Below the pieces are notes generated by a model. That model ran no database searches and was not told the origin of the DNA. It saw only the letters and a list, made by a program, of their open reading frames with translations. The translations under genes and the position numbers were made by a program. Shown here one piece after another: positions 10,019 to 17,684 of a stretch of 64,000 nucleotides of DNA (position 1 is the stretch's first letter; each line of letters begins with the position of its first letter). The stretch spans positions 1-64,000 of the forward strand of contig MNYZ01000049.1 of the NCBI GenBank assembly GCA_001873365.1, in the 5' to 3' direction. The stretch comes from Oscillatoriales cyanobacterium CG2_30_40_61 (GTDB taxonomy: Bacteria > Cyanobacteriota > Cyanobacteriia > Cyanobacteriales > Microcoleaceae).

Positions 10019-10996
10019 ATGACTACTCCACTCAAAAATGCAGCTAAAATAAATATTTTGATTGTGGATGATACCCCCGATAACTTGCGATTGCTAACTA
10101 AAATTCTCCAGTCCCAGGGTTATATTGTTCGCAAATCTTTAAATGGTAGAATGGCACTTCAAGGAATTTATCGTGATCCGCCTAATCTGATTTTATTGGA
10201 TATTAATATGCCGGAGATGAATGGTTATGAAATTTGTCAAAAATTAAAAGAGTCGGAAACAACTGCCCAAATTCCTGTGATTTTTATTAGTGCTTTGGAA
10301 AGAATAGAAGATAAATTACGGGCTTTTGATTTGGGTGGGGTAGATTATATTACTAAACCGTTTCAAGAACAGGAAGTTTTAGTCCGGGTAAAAAATCAAT
10401 TATTAATTCAACAACAACACCAAGAATTAATTGAACAAAATCAACGGTTAGAGCAAGAAATTCAAGAACGGTTAAAAGCCGAAGCCGAAGTTAGACAGTT
10501 ATCCTTAACCGATGAATTAACTGGACTCTATAACCGCCGAGGCTTTTTTTTACTCGCTCAACAACAATTAAAAACTGCACAACGGACTCAAACTAACTGC
10601 TCTCTGATATTTGCTGATTTAGATGGTTTGAAAAAAATTAATGATACCCTCGGCCATGAATTGGGAGACAGAACAATTGTTGATGCGGCTAAAATTCTTA
10701 AACAAACTTTTAGAGATGCTGATATTTTAGCCCGATTTGGAGGAGATGAATTTACTATATTTATTTTGGGTGAAGAAACCTATCCTAATGATTTTAAAGC
10801 TCGGTTACAAAGTAATATTGATTTTTTTAATCAAAACTCTAATCGAGTCTATAAACTTTCGATTAGTATGGGCATACAACTCTGTGATATCTATGAAAAT
10901 TGTTCCCTGGAAGAATGGATAGCAAAAGCTGATCAACTCATGTATGAACATAAACAAACTAAATATAGCAAAAATAGCTATAACAATCCTGTTTGA
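10019..10996 (+). CDS. Response regulator with GGDEF domain (diguanylate cyclase)
   Basis: The 325-aa protein makes cyclic di-GMP under control of a receiver domain. REC occupies about 1-120 with phosphoacceptor D61 (LLDINMPEMNG). A glutamine/glutamate-rich coiled linker (about 135-165) joins it to the GGDEF domain. The active-site signature is intact (GGDEF at 241-245). A product-inhibition I-site RDAD lies exactly five residues before it, so feedback inhibition by c-di-GMP is expected. The gene starts 10 bp after the hybrid kinase stop, so the two are almost certainly co-expressed as a kinase-regulator pair. Output is probably motility or surface behaviour (inference from the che neighbours). 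Confidence 0.94.
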   Translation: MTTPLKNAAKINILIVDDTPDNLRLLTKILQSQGYIVRKSLNGRMALQGIYRDPPNLILLDINMPEMNGYEICQKLKESETTAQIPVIFISALERIEDKLRAFDLGGVDYITKPFQEQEVLVRVKNQLLIQQQHQELIEQNQRLEQEIQERLKAEAEVRQLSLTDELTGLYNRRGFFLLAQQQLKTAQRTQTNCSLIFADLDGLKKINDTLGHELGDRTIVDAAKILKQTFRDADILARFGGDEFTIFILGEETYPNDFKARLQSNIDFFNQNSNRVYKLSISMGIQLCDIYENCSLEEWIAKADQLMYEHKQTKYSKNSYNNPV

Positions 10997-11334
10997 GTTG
11001 TGTTGAATAAGGGAACACCGGAACAGGTAATAGGGAATAGGGGTAATAATTCTGACTGTTTGATATCAGTATTGAAATGTTATAGCAGTCGCCACACCTA
11101 TTAGGACAAAGAGTGATGCTAAAAGCTAGACGGTGAAGTCTTTTCCTCCGGTGTTCCGGTGTTCCGGTGTTCCCTGTTCCGGTGTTCCCTGCTATACCAC
11201 TATTTAGGATTGCTATATTGACCATTATCCATTGCCTGATCTTTAATTTTAACTTGACTTTTGAGCTAAAATTTGATATTTTAAAAGTATTTAGATCAAA
11301 GTATTTCCTCTGAACACACTCAACTCTAAACCCG
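10997..11334. repeat. Intergenic repeat element with 17-bp inverted ends
   Basis: The gap holds no gene I can support. A 17-bp sequence GGGAACACCGGAACAGG (11011-11027) recurs as its exact complement at 11173-11189, bounding a roughly 180-bp segment. The right end is extended by repeated CCGGTGTT units. The inside (GCAGTCGCCACACC...) shows no ORF. The remaining 110 bp before map is AT-rich and presumably holds the map promoter. The 88-aa minus-strand ORF over this region is mainly repeat read as protein. Confidence 0.6.
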
Positions 11335-12171
11335 ATGAATATTATTGCTGATTTTCTATCTAAACCGGCTCCAACAAATTCCCCTCAAGTCAAAAAAAGT
11401 GGTCGAGGAATCCATATTAAATCTCCTCAAGAAATAGAAACTATGCGACAAGCAGCAAAAATTGTAGCAACGGTATTAAAAGAAATTTCAGAACGGGTTC
11501 AACCCGGGATGACCACGGCGGATTTAGATGCTTATGCAGAAAAACGGATTCGAGCCATGGGAGCAACCCCAAGTTTTAAAGGATATCATGGATTTCCGGC
11601 TTCTATTTGTGCTTCTATTAATAATGAAGTTGTTCATGGTATTCCTAACCGTAGAAAGGTGATTCGTACCGGGGATGTTTTAAAAGTTGATACCGGGGCT
11701 TATTATCAAGAATTTCATGGGGATTCTTGTATTACTATTGGGGTTGGTGAAGTTTCCCCAGAGGCAAAAAAATTAATCACAGTGGCTGAAGAAGCCTTAT
11801 ATAAAGGTATTGAACAGGTCAAAGCGGGAGCTTATTTACTCGATATTGCCGGAGCAGTTCAAGACTATACAGAAGCCAATGGTTATAAAATTGTAGAGGA
11901 ATTTACAGGTCATGGAGTGGGAAGAAATCTCCACGAAGAACCCTCGGTTTTTAATGCCCGTACCCATTCTTTACCTAATGTTAAATTGAAAGCGGGAATG
12001 ACCTTAGCTATTGAACCGATTCTAAATGCGGGTTCTCGATTTACAAAAATTTTATCCGACCGATGGACAGCCGTAACCATTGATAATGCCCTATCTGCTC
12101 AATTTGAACATACGGTTTTAGTAACAGAAACCGGCTATGAAATTTTAACTGATCGCTCTAATATCAGTTAA
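11335..12171 (+). CDS. map: Methionine aminopeptidase, type I
   Basis: The enzyme removes the initiator methionine from new proteins in the cytosol. The 278-aa sequence has all five metal ligands in order: D119, D130, H193, E227 and E258, in the motifs [24 protein letters not shown] and QFEHT. H101 (VVHGIP) is the usual substrate-contact histidine. The first 25 residues are a short extension before the pita-bread fold and lack the zinc-finger extension of some family members. The stop codon lies in DNA that continues as CAGTTAACAGT-type heptamer repeats, so the last few residues (NIS) may derive from repeat sequence. Confidence 0.95.
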   Translation: MNIIADFLSKPAPTNSPQVKKSGRGIHIKSPQEIETMRQAAKIVATVLKEISERVQPGMTTADLDAYAEKRIRAMGATPSFKGYHGFPASICASINNEVVHGIPNRRKVIRTGDVLKVDTGAYYQEFHGDSCITIGVGEVSPEAKKLITVAEEALYKGIEQVKAGAYLLDIAGAVQDYTEANGYKIVEEFTGHGVGRNLHEEPSVFNARTHSLPNVKLKAGMTLAIEPILNAGSRFTKILSDRWTAVTIDNALSAQFEHTVLVTETGYEILTDRSNIS

Positions 12172-12315
12172 CAGTAATCAGTCATCAGTTAACAGTTAAC
12201 AGTTAATTACCCATTAACCATCACGGATTTAAGAGAATTACAAAGATTAAAATCCGTGAAATCCGTGAAATCCCCTTAAATCTGTGATCCCCATTACCTA
12301 TTACCCATTTCCCCA
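12172..12315. repeat. STRR and 'cacggattt' repeat cluster
   Basis: After map come CAGTTAAC heptamers, then a variant copy of the 'atcacggatttaagag...aaatccgtgaaatccgtg' dispersed repeat, then TTACCTATTACCCATT units. Related copies flank minC. No gene or clear ribosome site was seen before the GNAT ORF. Confidence 0.7.
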
Positions 12316-12756
12316 ATGATTCGGATTCAAACAGTTAACTATTCTGAATATTTAACAGAAATTAAAGCAATTCGATATCAAGTTTTTGAACTTGAACAAG
12401 GAGTTGATCCTGAATTAGAATTTGATGGGGAAGATGAACTAGCCCAACATTTATTAGCCTATTTAGATGATTACCCGATTGGAACCCTGCGTATCCGTTA
12501 TTTAGACCCGGAAAAAGCTAAGATTGAACGGTTAGCTGTTCTGAATTCGGCTAGGGGAATGGGAATTGGTCGGCAATTAATGGAATGTGCTTTAGAAGCG
12601 ATCGCTCAAACTTCGATTAAAATAGTGATTATTAATGCTCAAGTTTATATTAAAAATCTCTATTTAAAATTAGGATTTGAAGCAATAGGAGAACCTTTTC
12701 TAGAAGCCGGAATTGCCCATATTAAAATGATTAAATATTTGGGAAATAGGGAATAG
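12316..12756 (+). CDS. GNAT-family N-acetyltransferase
   Basis: The 146-aa protein has the GNAT fold throughout. The N-terminus IRYQVFELEQGV resembles the ElaA/YjcF branch, where this loop precedes the substrate site. The acetyl-CoA pyrophosphate loop is RGMGIGRQLM (the R/QxxGxG/A motif, about 84-93), and the C-terminal strand NLYLKLGFEAIGEPF is typical of the family. The substrate is not predictable. The last residues GNRE are read from GGGAAATAGGGAATAG, a dispersed repeat type, so the C-terminus may have been altered by repeat insertion. It is convergent with the min operon. Confidence 0.85.
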   Translation: MIRIQTVNYSEYLTEIKAIRYQVFELEQGVDPELEFDGEDELAQHLLAYLDDYPIGTLRIRYLDPEKAKIERLAVLNSARGMGIGRQLMECALEAIAQTSIKIVIINAQVYIKNLYLKLGFEAIGEPFLEAGIAHIKMIKYLGNRE

Positions 12757-12840
12757 CAACAGTCATAAATCAACCCAAATCAAACGAGGGTTTGAAGACA
12801 AAACCCCTACTATAAAAAATAATAAACACCTCACGAATTT

Positions 12841-13287
12841 CTATGGTTTATCTGGGCTTTTCTCCCGTTGGGTGGGAGGAGCTTTTAACTCAGATTTAAT
12901 AGGAGTTGATTTTTTCGGTTGGGGAGTGGGGGAAGGTTGGGGTTTAGTTTCCTCAATTTTCTCATCTTTGGGAGATTCGGATTCAATTTCCGGGGGAGAA
13001 GACTCAGCCATAACTAATCCCTGTTGTTTCACCCGACGAATCAATAAATTAGCCACTAATGCGGTAGCCCGGTTATCACTTTCTAAATTAAATTCCGAAT
13101 CATCGGTATCTATTTCTACATAACGAGATACCACTTCCATGATTTCTTTTCGCATGGCTTCCACCATTTCCGCCGATAGATCAGCCCGGTCGTGGGCTAA
13201 GACCAACTTCAGGCGACGTTTAGCCTCCTCTCGACTGGTTTGATGAGTTCGAGGAAAAAGTCTTTCTATGAGTTCATTAATTTTCAT
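12841..13287 (-). CDS. minE: MinE cell division topological specificity factor
   Basis: MinE stimulates the MinD ATPase and drives its release from the membrane, so that MinC inhibition is relieved at mid-cell. Residues about 1-12 ([12 protein letters not shown]) are the membrane-binding helix and 12-35 the MinD-contact region ([15 protein letters not shown]). The dimer domain runs to about 85, including the [13 protein letters not shown] strand. At 148 aa it is much longer than the E. coli protein (88 aa); the extra C-terminus is acidic then Pro/Lys-rich ([13 protein letters not shown]), a disordered tail of the kind seen in cyanobacteria. It follows minD by 56 bp. Confidence 0.94.
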   Translation of the reverse strand: MKINELIERLFPRTHQTSREEAKRRLKLVLAHDRADLSAEMVEAMRKEIMEVVSRYVEIDTDDSEFNLESDNRATALVANLLIRRVKQQGLVMAESSPPEIESESPKDEKIEETKPQPSPTPQPKKSTPIKSELKAPPTQREKSPDKP

Positions 13288-13343
13288 TGGGGTTTACAGG
13301 ATGAATACAGAAGCGGTCAGAGCAACAATTTCAAGATATATTT

Positions 13344-14150
13344 TTAGCCAACTTTAGGGGAAAGCAAACGACGCAATTTAGCAAAAAACCCTTCTGGACG
13401 GGGGTTAAGGTCAAGGAAAGCCACTTTTTCTCCTTCAATTCGACGCACCACATTTGTGAACGCTTGAGCCGCTTGGGAGGGGGTTTCCGATAACACTAAA
13501 GGTTCCCCTTTATTGGTGGAAATAATCACATTTTCATCATCGGGAACTACCCCAATTAAAGGAATCGCTAAAATTTCTTCCACATCCTGTACCGACATCA
13601 TATCGTTAGTTTCCACCATTAAAGGCTTAATCCGATTAATTAATAACCGAATTTGTTTAACCGAATTAGCCTCTAATAAACCAATAACTCGATCCGCATC
13701 TCTAACGGCTGAAATCTCTGGAGTCGTGACAATAATTGCTTCTTTAGCCGGAGCGATCGCATTTTGAAACCCCTGTTCAATTCCCGCCGGACAATCAATA
13801 ATAATATAGTCATATTTCCCCTCTAACATCGCCACTAATTGTTTCATTTGATCTGGTGTAACAGCTTCTTTCATCCGGTTTTGAGCCGCGGGTAAAAGCA
13901 CTAAACGGGATTCTCGTTTATCTTTAACTAAAGCTTGTTCCAGGCGACATTCCCCCGATAAGACTTCCATTGCCGTATAAACAATCCGATTTTCTAAACC
14001 CAAGAGTAAGTCTAAATTTCTCAAGCCAAAATCCGCATCAATTACTACAACAGAGTGGCCCCGTTTTGCCAAACTCATACCCAAATTAGCGGTACAAGTA
14101 GTTTTTCCCACCCCTCCTTTTCCAGAGGTAATCACAATAACACGACTCAT
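13344..14150 (-). CDS. minD: MinD septum-site-determining ATPase
   Basis: MinD is a membrane-cycling ATPase that recruits MinC to the membrane. I place the start at the internal ATG at 14150 (MSRVIVITSGKGG), giving 268 aa, because the ORF's first eight residues (MLNTNFKN) precede the conserved N-terminus. The deviant Walker A is GKGGVGKTT (residues 10-18), with K11 as the signature lysine. The C-terminal amphipathic helix FFAKLRRLLSP is the membrane-targeting sequence. Downstream minE is 56 bp away; upstream minC is separated by about 210 bp of repeat DNA. Confidence 0.95.
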   Translation of the reverse strand: MSRVIVITSGKGGVGKTTCTANLGMSLAKRGHSVVVIDADFGLRNLDLLLGLENRIVYTAMEVLSGECRLEQALVKDKRESRLVLLPAAQNRMKEAVTPDQMKQLVAMLEGKYDYIIIDCPAGIEQGFQNAIAPAKEAIIVTTPEISAVRDADRVIGLLEANSVKQIRLLINRIKPLMVETNDMMSVQDVEEILAIPLIGVVPDDENVIISTNKGEPLVLSETPSQAAQAFTNVVRRIEGEKVAFLDLNPRPEGFFAKLRRLLSPKVG

Positions 14151-14335
14151 ATTTTTAAAATTTGTATTCAGCAATAATCGATCCGGTGTTCAGGATACCT
14201 TATTTCATCCACATTTGGCGCATCACCCATCACCGATCACGGATTTAAGAGGATTTCACGGATTTCACAGATTTTAATTTGTCCCCCAATCAAGTCGAGG
14301 GCTGGCTTAATCCCCATTACCTATTACCCATTACC
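14151..14335. repeat. Repeat-filled minC-minD gap
   Basis: From 14236 to about 14310 lies a copy of a dispersed repeat beginning ATCACGGATTTAAGAGGATT and including CCCCCAATCAAGTCGAGGGC. It is followed by CCATTACCTATTACCCATTA heptamers up to the end of minC. A near-identical copy in the same orientation lies upstream of minC. It lengthens an otherwise compact operon junction, and minD may therefore have its own promoter. Confidence 0.8.
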
Positions 14336-14365
14336 CTGTTACTGAGCGAAGTCGAAGTATTACCC
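14336..14365 (-). repeat. 30-bp dispersed repeat overlapping minC stop codon
   Basis: Read on the minus strand, this is GGGTAATACTTCGACTTCGC followed by TCAGTAACAG. The minC stop TAA (14360-14362) is the TAA of its GGGTAA start. A second copy with one mismatch lies on the plus strand at 46725-46754. It is probably one of the species' small dispersed repeats. Confidence 0.8.
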
Positions 14366-15190
14366 ATTATCCATGGTCAATACTCTAGCCTTGGCCACTT
14401 CCTTCGCCGGACTAATCCGAATTCCTGTAGTATTGACATAGGCGACTTCCGGGTAAAACTGTTCGGGGGAGGTTTCTGGCCCCCGCGCCACCTGATCCGC
14501 AATCCGAATTAACTTAGGTTCCATTTGCAAAGCCATAATTAAACTATTCCGGTTGCCTTTTGCCCCGGCGTGGGCATTTCCCCGCAACCGTCCCCAAATA
14601 ATAATATCTCCATCGGCAATCACCGAACTCCCCGGGTTCACATCCCCGACAATCACAATCGTCCCTGGATGACGAATATCCACCCCAGATCGTACAGTCA
14701 TTTTCAAATATAATGGCTCCGCTAACGGGGCTGTAGCTGTCTCTGGCAGGGGTTGAGCCAAGGTTTCTCGTTCCATATCCTGATCAACGCTATAACCTGC
14801 CATAGCGGCTGCTACTGCGGTTTGGCGACGACTGGTTTTAACCCGTTTAAGTTGGAGTTGGACTTCCGTTAGTGCCTCCGCAATATCTTGGAGTTGACGC
14901 CCATCTAATAACCGATTTTCTGCGATTAGATGAACTTCTGTATAATCTTGTTCTGCGTGTTCACCACCGTTAAGGCGGTGTTTTAACTGTTGCCAGATTT
15001 CTGTCCAGGTATGATTTAGGTTAGTATTAATCTCGGTATCTTCGCGGTTGTTTTCCGGCGGTAAAAATAACAATAACCTTCCCGTTTCAGTTTTGAACCG
15101 AACTTGTAAATTAGGATCAATCTCAGGTGAAATTACGGGAGATTCAGATTCAGTTATGATCGGTTCAGAGGTGGGAGTATCTAAAGACAT
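14360..15190 (-). CDS. minC: MinC septum-site inhibitor
   Basis: MinC blocks FtsZ assembly away from mid-cell once bound to MinD. The 276-aa protein starts with an acidic disordered leader (TSEPIITESESPVISPEID), longer than in E. coli. The N-terminal FtsZ-interacting domain follows, then a linker. The beta-helical MinC C-domain (about 160-265) has the typical VRSGVDIRHPGTIVIVGDVN and WGRLRGNAHAGAKGN strands. The last residues (TMDNG) and stop are read from dispersed repeat DNA, and the gene is bracketed by direct repeats on both sides. It is the first gene of the minC-minD-minE operon. Confidence 0.93.
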   Translation of the reverse strand: MSLDTPTSEPIITESESPVISPEIDPNLQVRFKTETGRLLLFLPPENNREDTEINTNLNHTWTEIWQQLKHRLNGGEHAEQDYTEVHLIAENRLLDGRQLQDIAEALTEVQLQLKRVKTSRRQTAVAAAMAGYSVDQDMERETLAQPLPETATAPLAEPLYLKMTVRSGVDIRHPGTIVIVGDVNPGSSVIADGDIIIWGRLRGNAHAGAKGNRNSLIMALQMEPKLIRIADQVARGPETSPEQFYPEVAYVNTTGIRISPAKEVAKARVLTMDNG

Positions 15191-15430
15191 ATTTAGAAGG
15201 GAATAGGGATCACGGATTTAAGAGGATTTCACGGATTTCACGGATTTTAATCTGTCCCCCAATCAAGTCGAGGGCAGGCCCCCAATCAAGTCAAGGGCTG
15301 GGTTAATCTGCGTAATCATTTAATTATTGTAAGCGATCAGGGACAATCCCTACCCCCCCTGTAGAGACGTTGCATGCAACGTCTCTACAGGGGTGAAGGC
15401 TAAAATATATAATTTTAATTTCCAACAGAA
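15191..15430. repeat. Repeat-rich region upstream of minC
   Basis: A copy of the ATCACGGATTTAAGAGGATT repeat occupies about 15209-15306, with its CCCCCAATCAAGTC segment duplicated. A 38-bp perfect palindrome follows at 15356. No gene was seen. The minC promoter must lie in or beside these repeats. Confidence 0.75.
15356..15393. repeat. 38-bp perfect palindrome (GTAGAGACGTTGCATGCAACGTCTCTAC core)
   Basis: The sequence is its own reverse complement over 38 bp around GCATGC. The same core recurs at 62964-63003 and, degenerate, at 46774-46800. It is a dispersed cyanobacterial palindrome. Lying between minC and the end of the GTPase gene, it could also act as a transcription end or cruciform. Confidence 0.9.
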
Positions 15431-16843
15431 TTAAATTTCTTTCACTCTTTTCTGCATATTAATTTTCTTCCATAATTCCTGTTTAATTCGGTTAAGAATT
15501 GAAGCTTCATCTAAGGTTTCTAAAATATGTTGAACTACGGCTTTTGGCCCCTCATCTCCCCAGGATGCACCATTGGCTAAATAGGCTTTTGTTACCTGTC
15601 CAATAGCATAACCAGAAACCCCGGCGATCGCAGCTTGGGGAATAGCCACAGATAGATAGGGAATTAATGATAATCCCCCGGTGGCTGGGGCGGTTAATCC
15701 TAATATACTTTTTAACGAACTTAAACCAAAATTTGCCACTAATTCACTGGCGGTAATTCCTCCCATACTTAAAGCAATTTTTTGTAATAATTCTACCGCC
15801 CCCTGTTGAGTCATGGAAATTCCATATAATTTAGATAGGGTTAAAATTAATGCCACATCGATCATGGCTCCGCTTAATAAATCAATCATCATCATTGGGT
15901 TTAAGGCGATCGCAATTGATTTTGTGATCACCCCATTCCAAATCACCCGGTTAGCACTTTCTTCTCTAATTTCCATTTTTCGCCGGACTAATTTCTCGTT
16001 AATATCTCCGGCATATAACATCGTATTTAAGGCGACTAATGATTTCCCTTCCCGATCTAAAATCTCTAAAATTTTTAACTTTAATTCCTCAATTTGAGGC
16101 TCTCCCCTATTAATTTCGGCGCTGAAAGTTCCATCGGGACGACGAATAGCTTTAGCTACTAAAGGTGAAGCCGCCGCCATCACAATTTCATCAGGAGATA
16201 ATAATTCTTTGACTCTTTCATCCCTAATTTTTTCATAAATCGCCTGTCGATCTGCTTCAGGATATTGATCAATTTTATTAAAGACTAATAATATTGGTTT
16301 TCCCGCCTCTCGCAACTCTCCAAGGGCATCATATTCAACTTGGGTAATATCCCCAGAAATCACAAATAATAATAAATCAACTTGTTGCGCCACCTGACGG
16401 GCAATTTGTTCCCGGGTTTCCCCATCTACTTCGTCAATTCCTGGGGTATCAATTAGTTCAATTTGAGAAATTTTATAGGAAACCGTAGGAATATTAGAGG
16501 TAGAATTTACCGTCATTTCCCAGGGCTGAATTTGAGTAGTTTGGGTGACACCATGAATCGGGCCAGTAATAAATACTTCTTGACCTAATAAAGCATTTAA
16601 AACCGAAGATTTTCCCCTTCCAACCATACCAAATACGGCAATTTGTACACAGGTACGGTCTAATTTATCCATCATTCTTTGCAACCCCCCAATATCGGGT
16701 TCTAAACCTTCCCTTTCTGTGGGAGTTAAGTCAAGATGGTCTACAATCTCCCGTAGGGCGTCTTGGGCGTGACGTAAATTGAGTTCTGCTTGGAGGTCAG
16801 TGAAACTTAGTAGGGTTGTATTAAGTTCGTCATCTAAAGTCAT
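15431..16843 (-). CDS. GTPase with DUF697 (YcjF-like) C-terminal membrane domain
   Basis: The 470-aa protein has an Era/TrmE-like GTPase domain: G1 GMVGRGKS at 72-79, G3 DTPG at 132-135 and G4 NKID at 189-192. A helical linker leads to a DUF697-type C-terminus (about 310-430) with several glycine/alanine-rich hydrophobic helices, consistent with membrane association. Proteins of this layout are widespread in cyanobacteria and have no settled function. It reads toward minC, separated by palindrome and repeat DNA, so it is probably a separate transcription unit. The upstream side is a block of GGGAACA heptamers. Confidence 0.85.
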   Translation of the reverse strand: MTLDDELNTTLLSFTDLQAELNLRHAQDALREIVDHLDLTPTEREGLEPDIGGLQRMMDKLDRTCVQIAVFGMVGRGKSSVLNALLGQEVFITGPIHGVTQTTQIQPWEMTVNSTSNIPTVSYKISQIELIDTPGIDEVDGETREQIARQVAQQVDLLLFVISGDITQVEYDALGELREAGKPILLVFNKIDQYPEADRQAIYEKIRDERVKELLSPDEIVMAAASPLVAKAIRRPDGTFSAEINRGEPQIEELKLKILEILDREGKSLVALNTMLYAGDINEKLVRRKMEIREESANRVIWNGVITKSIAIALNPMMMIDLLSGAMIDVALILTLSKLYGISMTQQGAVELLQKIALSMGGITASELVANFGLSSLKSILGLTAPATGGLSLIPYLSVAIPQAAIAGVSGYAIGQVTKAYLANGASWGDEGPKAVVQHILETLDEASILNRIKQELWKKINMQKRVKEI

Positions 16844-16860
16844 AAAAACCTCGTTAAATA

Positions 16861-16930
16861 GGGAACAGGGAACAGGGAACAGGGAACAGGGGATAGGGAA
16901 TTACGAATTACGAATTACGAATTACGAATG
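16861..16930. repeat. Two adjacent heptamer arrays (GGGAACA)n and (GAATTAC)n
   Basis: Four or more GGGAACA units are followed by about four GAATTAC units ending GAATGGG. A shorter GAATTAC array also ends in GAATGGG at 46693-46720. Both are STRRs between the Uma2 gene and the GTPase gene. Confidence 0.9.
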
Positions 16931-16982
16931 GGAATTAAATAAAAATCAATTGTAAACAAAGCCTAAATTAGTTTTAACCCTT

Positions 16983-17606
16983 CTATAAATCGAAAATCTG
17001 CTGTGCGGATAAGTTGAACTGGGGAAAGGTTGGGGAAATCAGGGTTGTGTTCTCTCTAAATGGATTCATTTGATATTCCCCATCCTCTAAATTACAAACA
17101 AATAATGTAGGTTGCTTGGGGCTACCAATAAACTTTCTCGGCCCCAATGCTGCGTAATCCAGAATCCAATATTCTTCAATTCCCATTTCTTCATAATCTC
17201 GAAATTTATTATAATAATCATCACGCCAATTCGTTGAAACCACTTCGACAATTAATTTCACTGAATCATAATTTTCGATAATTGATTCCCTTTCCCATCG
17301 GGGTTCAGACCCTAAAACTTCTTGATTTAAAACAATAATATCCGGTTCATAACCAGATTGTCCACGTTTGGGTTTGATAATTGATTCTCTAGGAATAGTC
17401 CAAATGCCACCTTTCCCTATTTGCCTGATTATAATTAATAATTGTTCCATCAGGGAACCGGTTAGATTTGAATGTTTTCCCCTGGGTTTGGGCATTTCAA
17501 CAATTACTCCTTCATGTAGTTCGTAACGAACTTCTGAGTTTTCGGGATACCAGTTGATAAATTCATCAAAGCTGTAAAATTTGGGTTTGGTTTGGGCTGG
17601 AATCAT
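16983..17606 (-). CDS. Uma2-family (DUF820) PD-(D/E)XK-like nuclease
   Basis: The 207-aa protein belongs to the Uma2/DUF820 group, hugely expanded in cyanobacteria. Seen motifs are the N-terminal SFDEFINWYPE, the 'ELHEGVIVEMPKP' strand, YEPDIIVLN (acidic D89) and KLIVEVVSTNW (E121), ordered as in the PD-(D/E)XK fold, then YWILDY. The canonical lysine of ExK is replaced by serine, as is common in this family, so nuclease activity is not assured. Members occur singly or beside mobile DNA; function in the cell is unknown. No partner gene is evident. Confidence 0.85.
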   Translation of the reverse strand: MIPAQTKPKFYSFDEFINWYPENSEVRYELHEGVIVEMPKPRGKHSNLTGSLMEQLLIIIRQIGKGGIWTIPRESIIKPKRGQSGYEPDIIVLNQEVLGSEPRWERESIIENYDSVKLIVEVVSTNWRDDYYNKFRDYEEMGIEEYWILDYAALGPRKFIGSPKQPTLFVCNLEDGEYQMNPFRENTTLISPTFPQFNLSAQQIFDL

Positions 17607-17684
17607 AGATTTTTTAGGAAAGTATTAGTGTGCCAAAAAAAGTCAGTTATTGGGTTAATAAAAAAATTTCGCTGTCGGAAGATT

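Noticed and set aside
10959-11225. 88-aa minus-strand ORF after the cyclase gene
   Set aside because: Its protein is mainly translated repeat (GNTGTGNTGTPEHR) and it covers the inverted-repeat element.
12872-13123. Plus-strand ORF over minE
   Set aside because: Antisense shadow of the minE Pro/Lys-rich tail.
16861-16930. CRISPR-like direct repeats
   Set aside because: The units are 7 bp and contiguous, with no unique spacers and no cas genes; they are STRRs.
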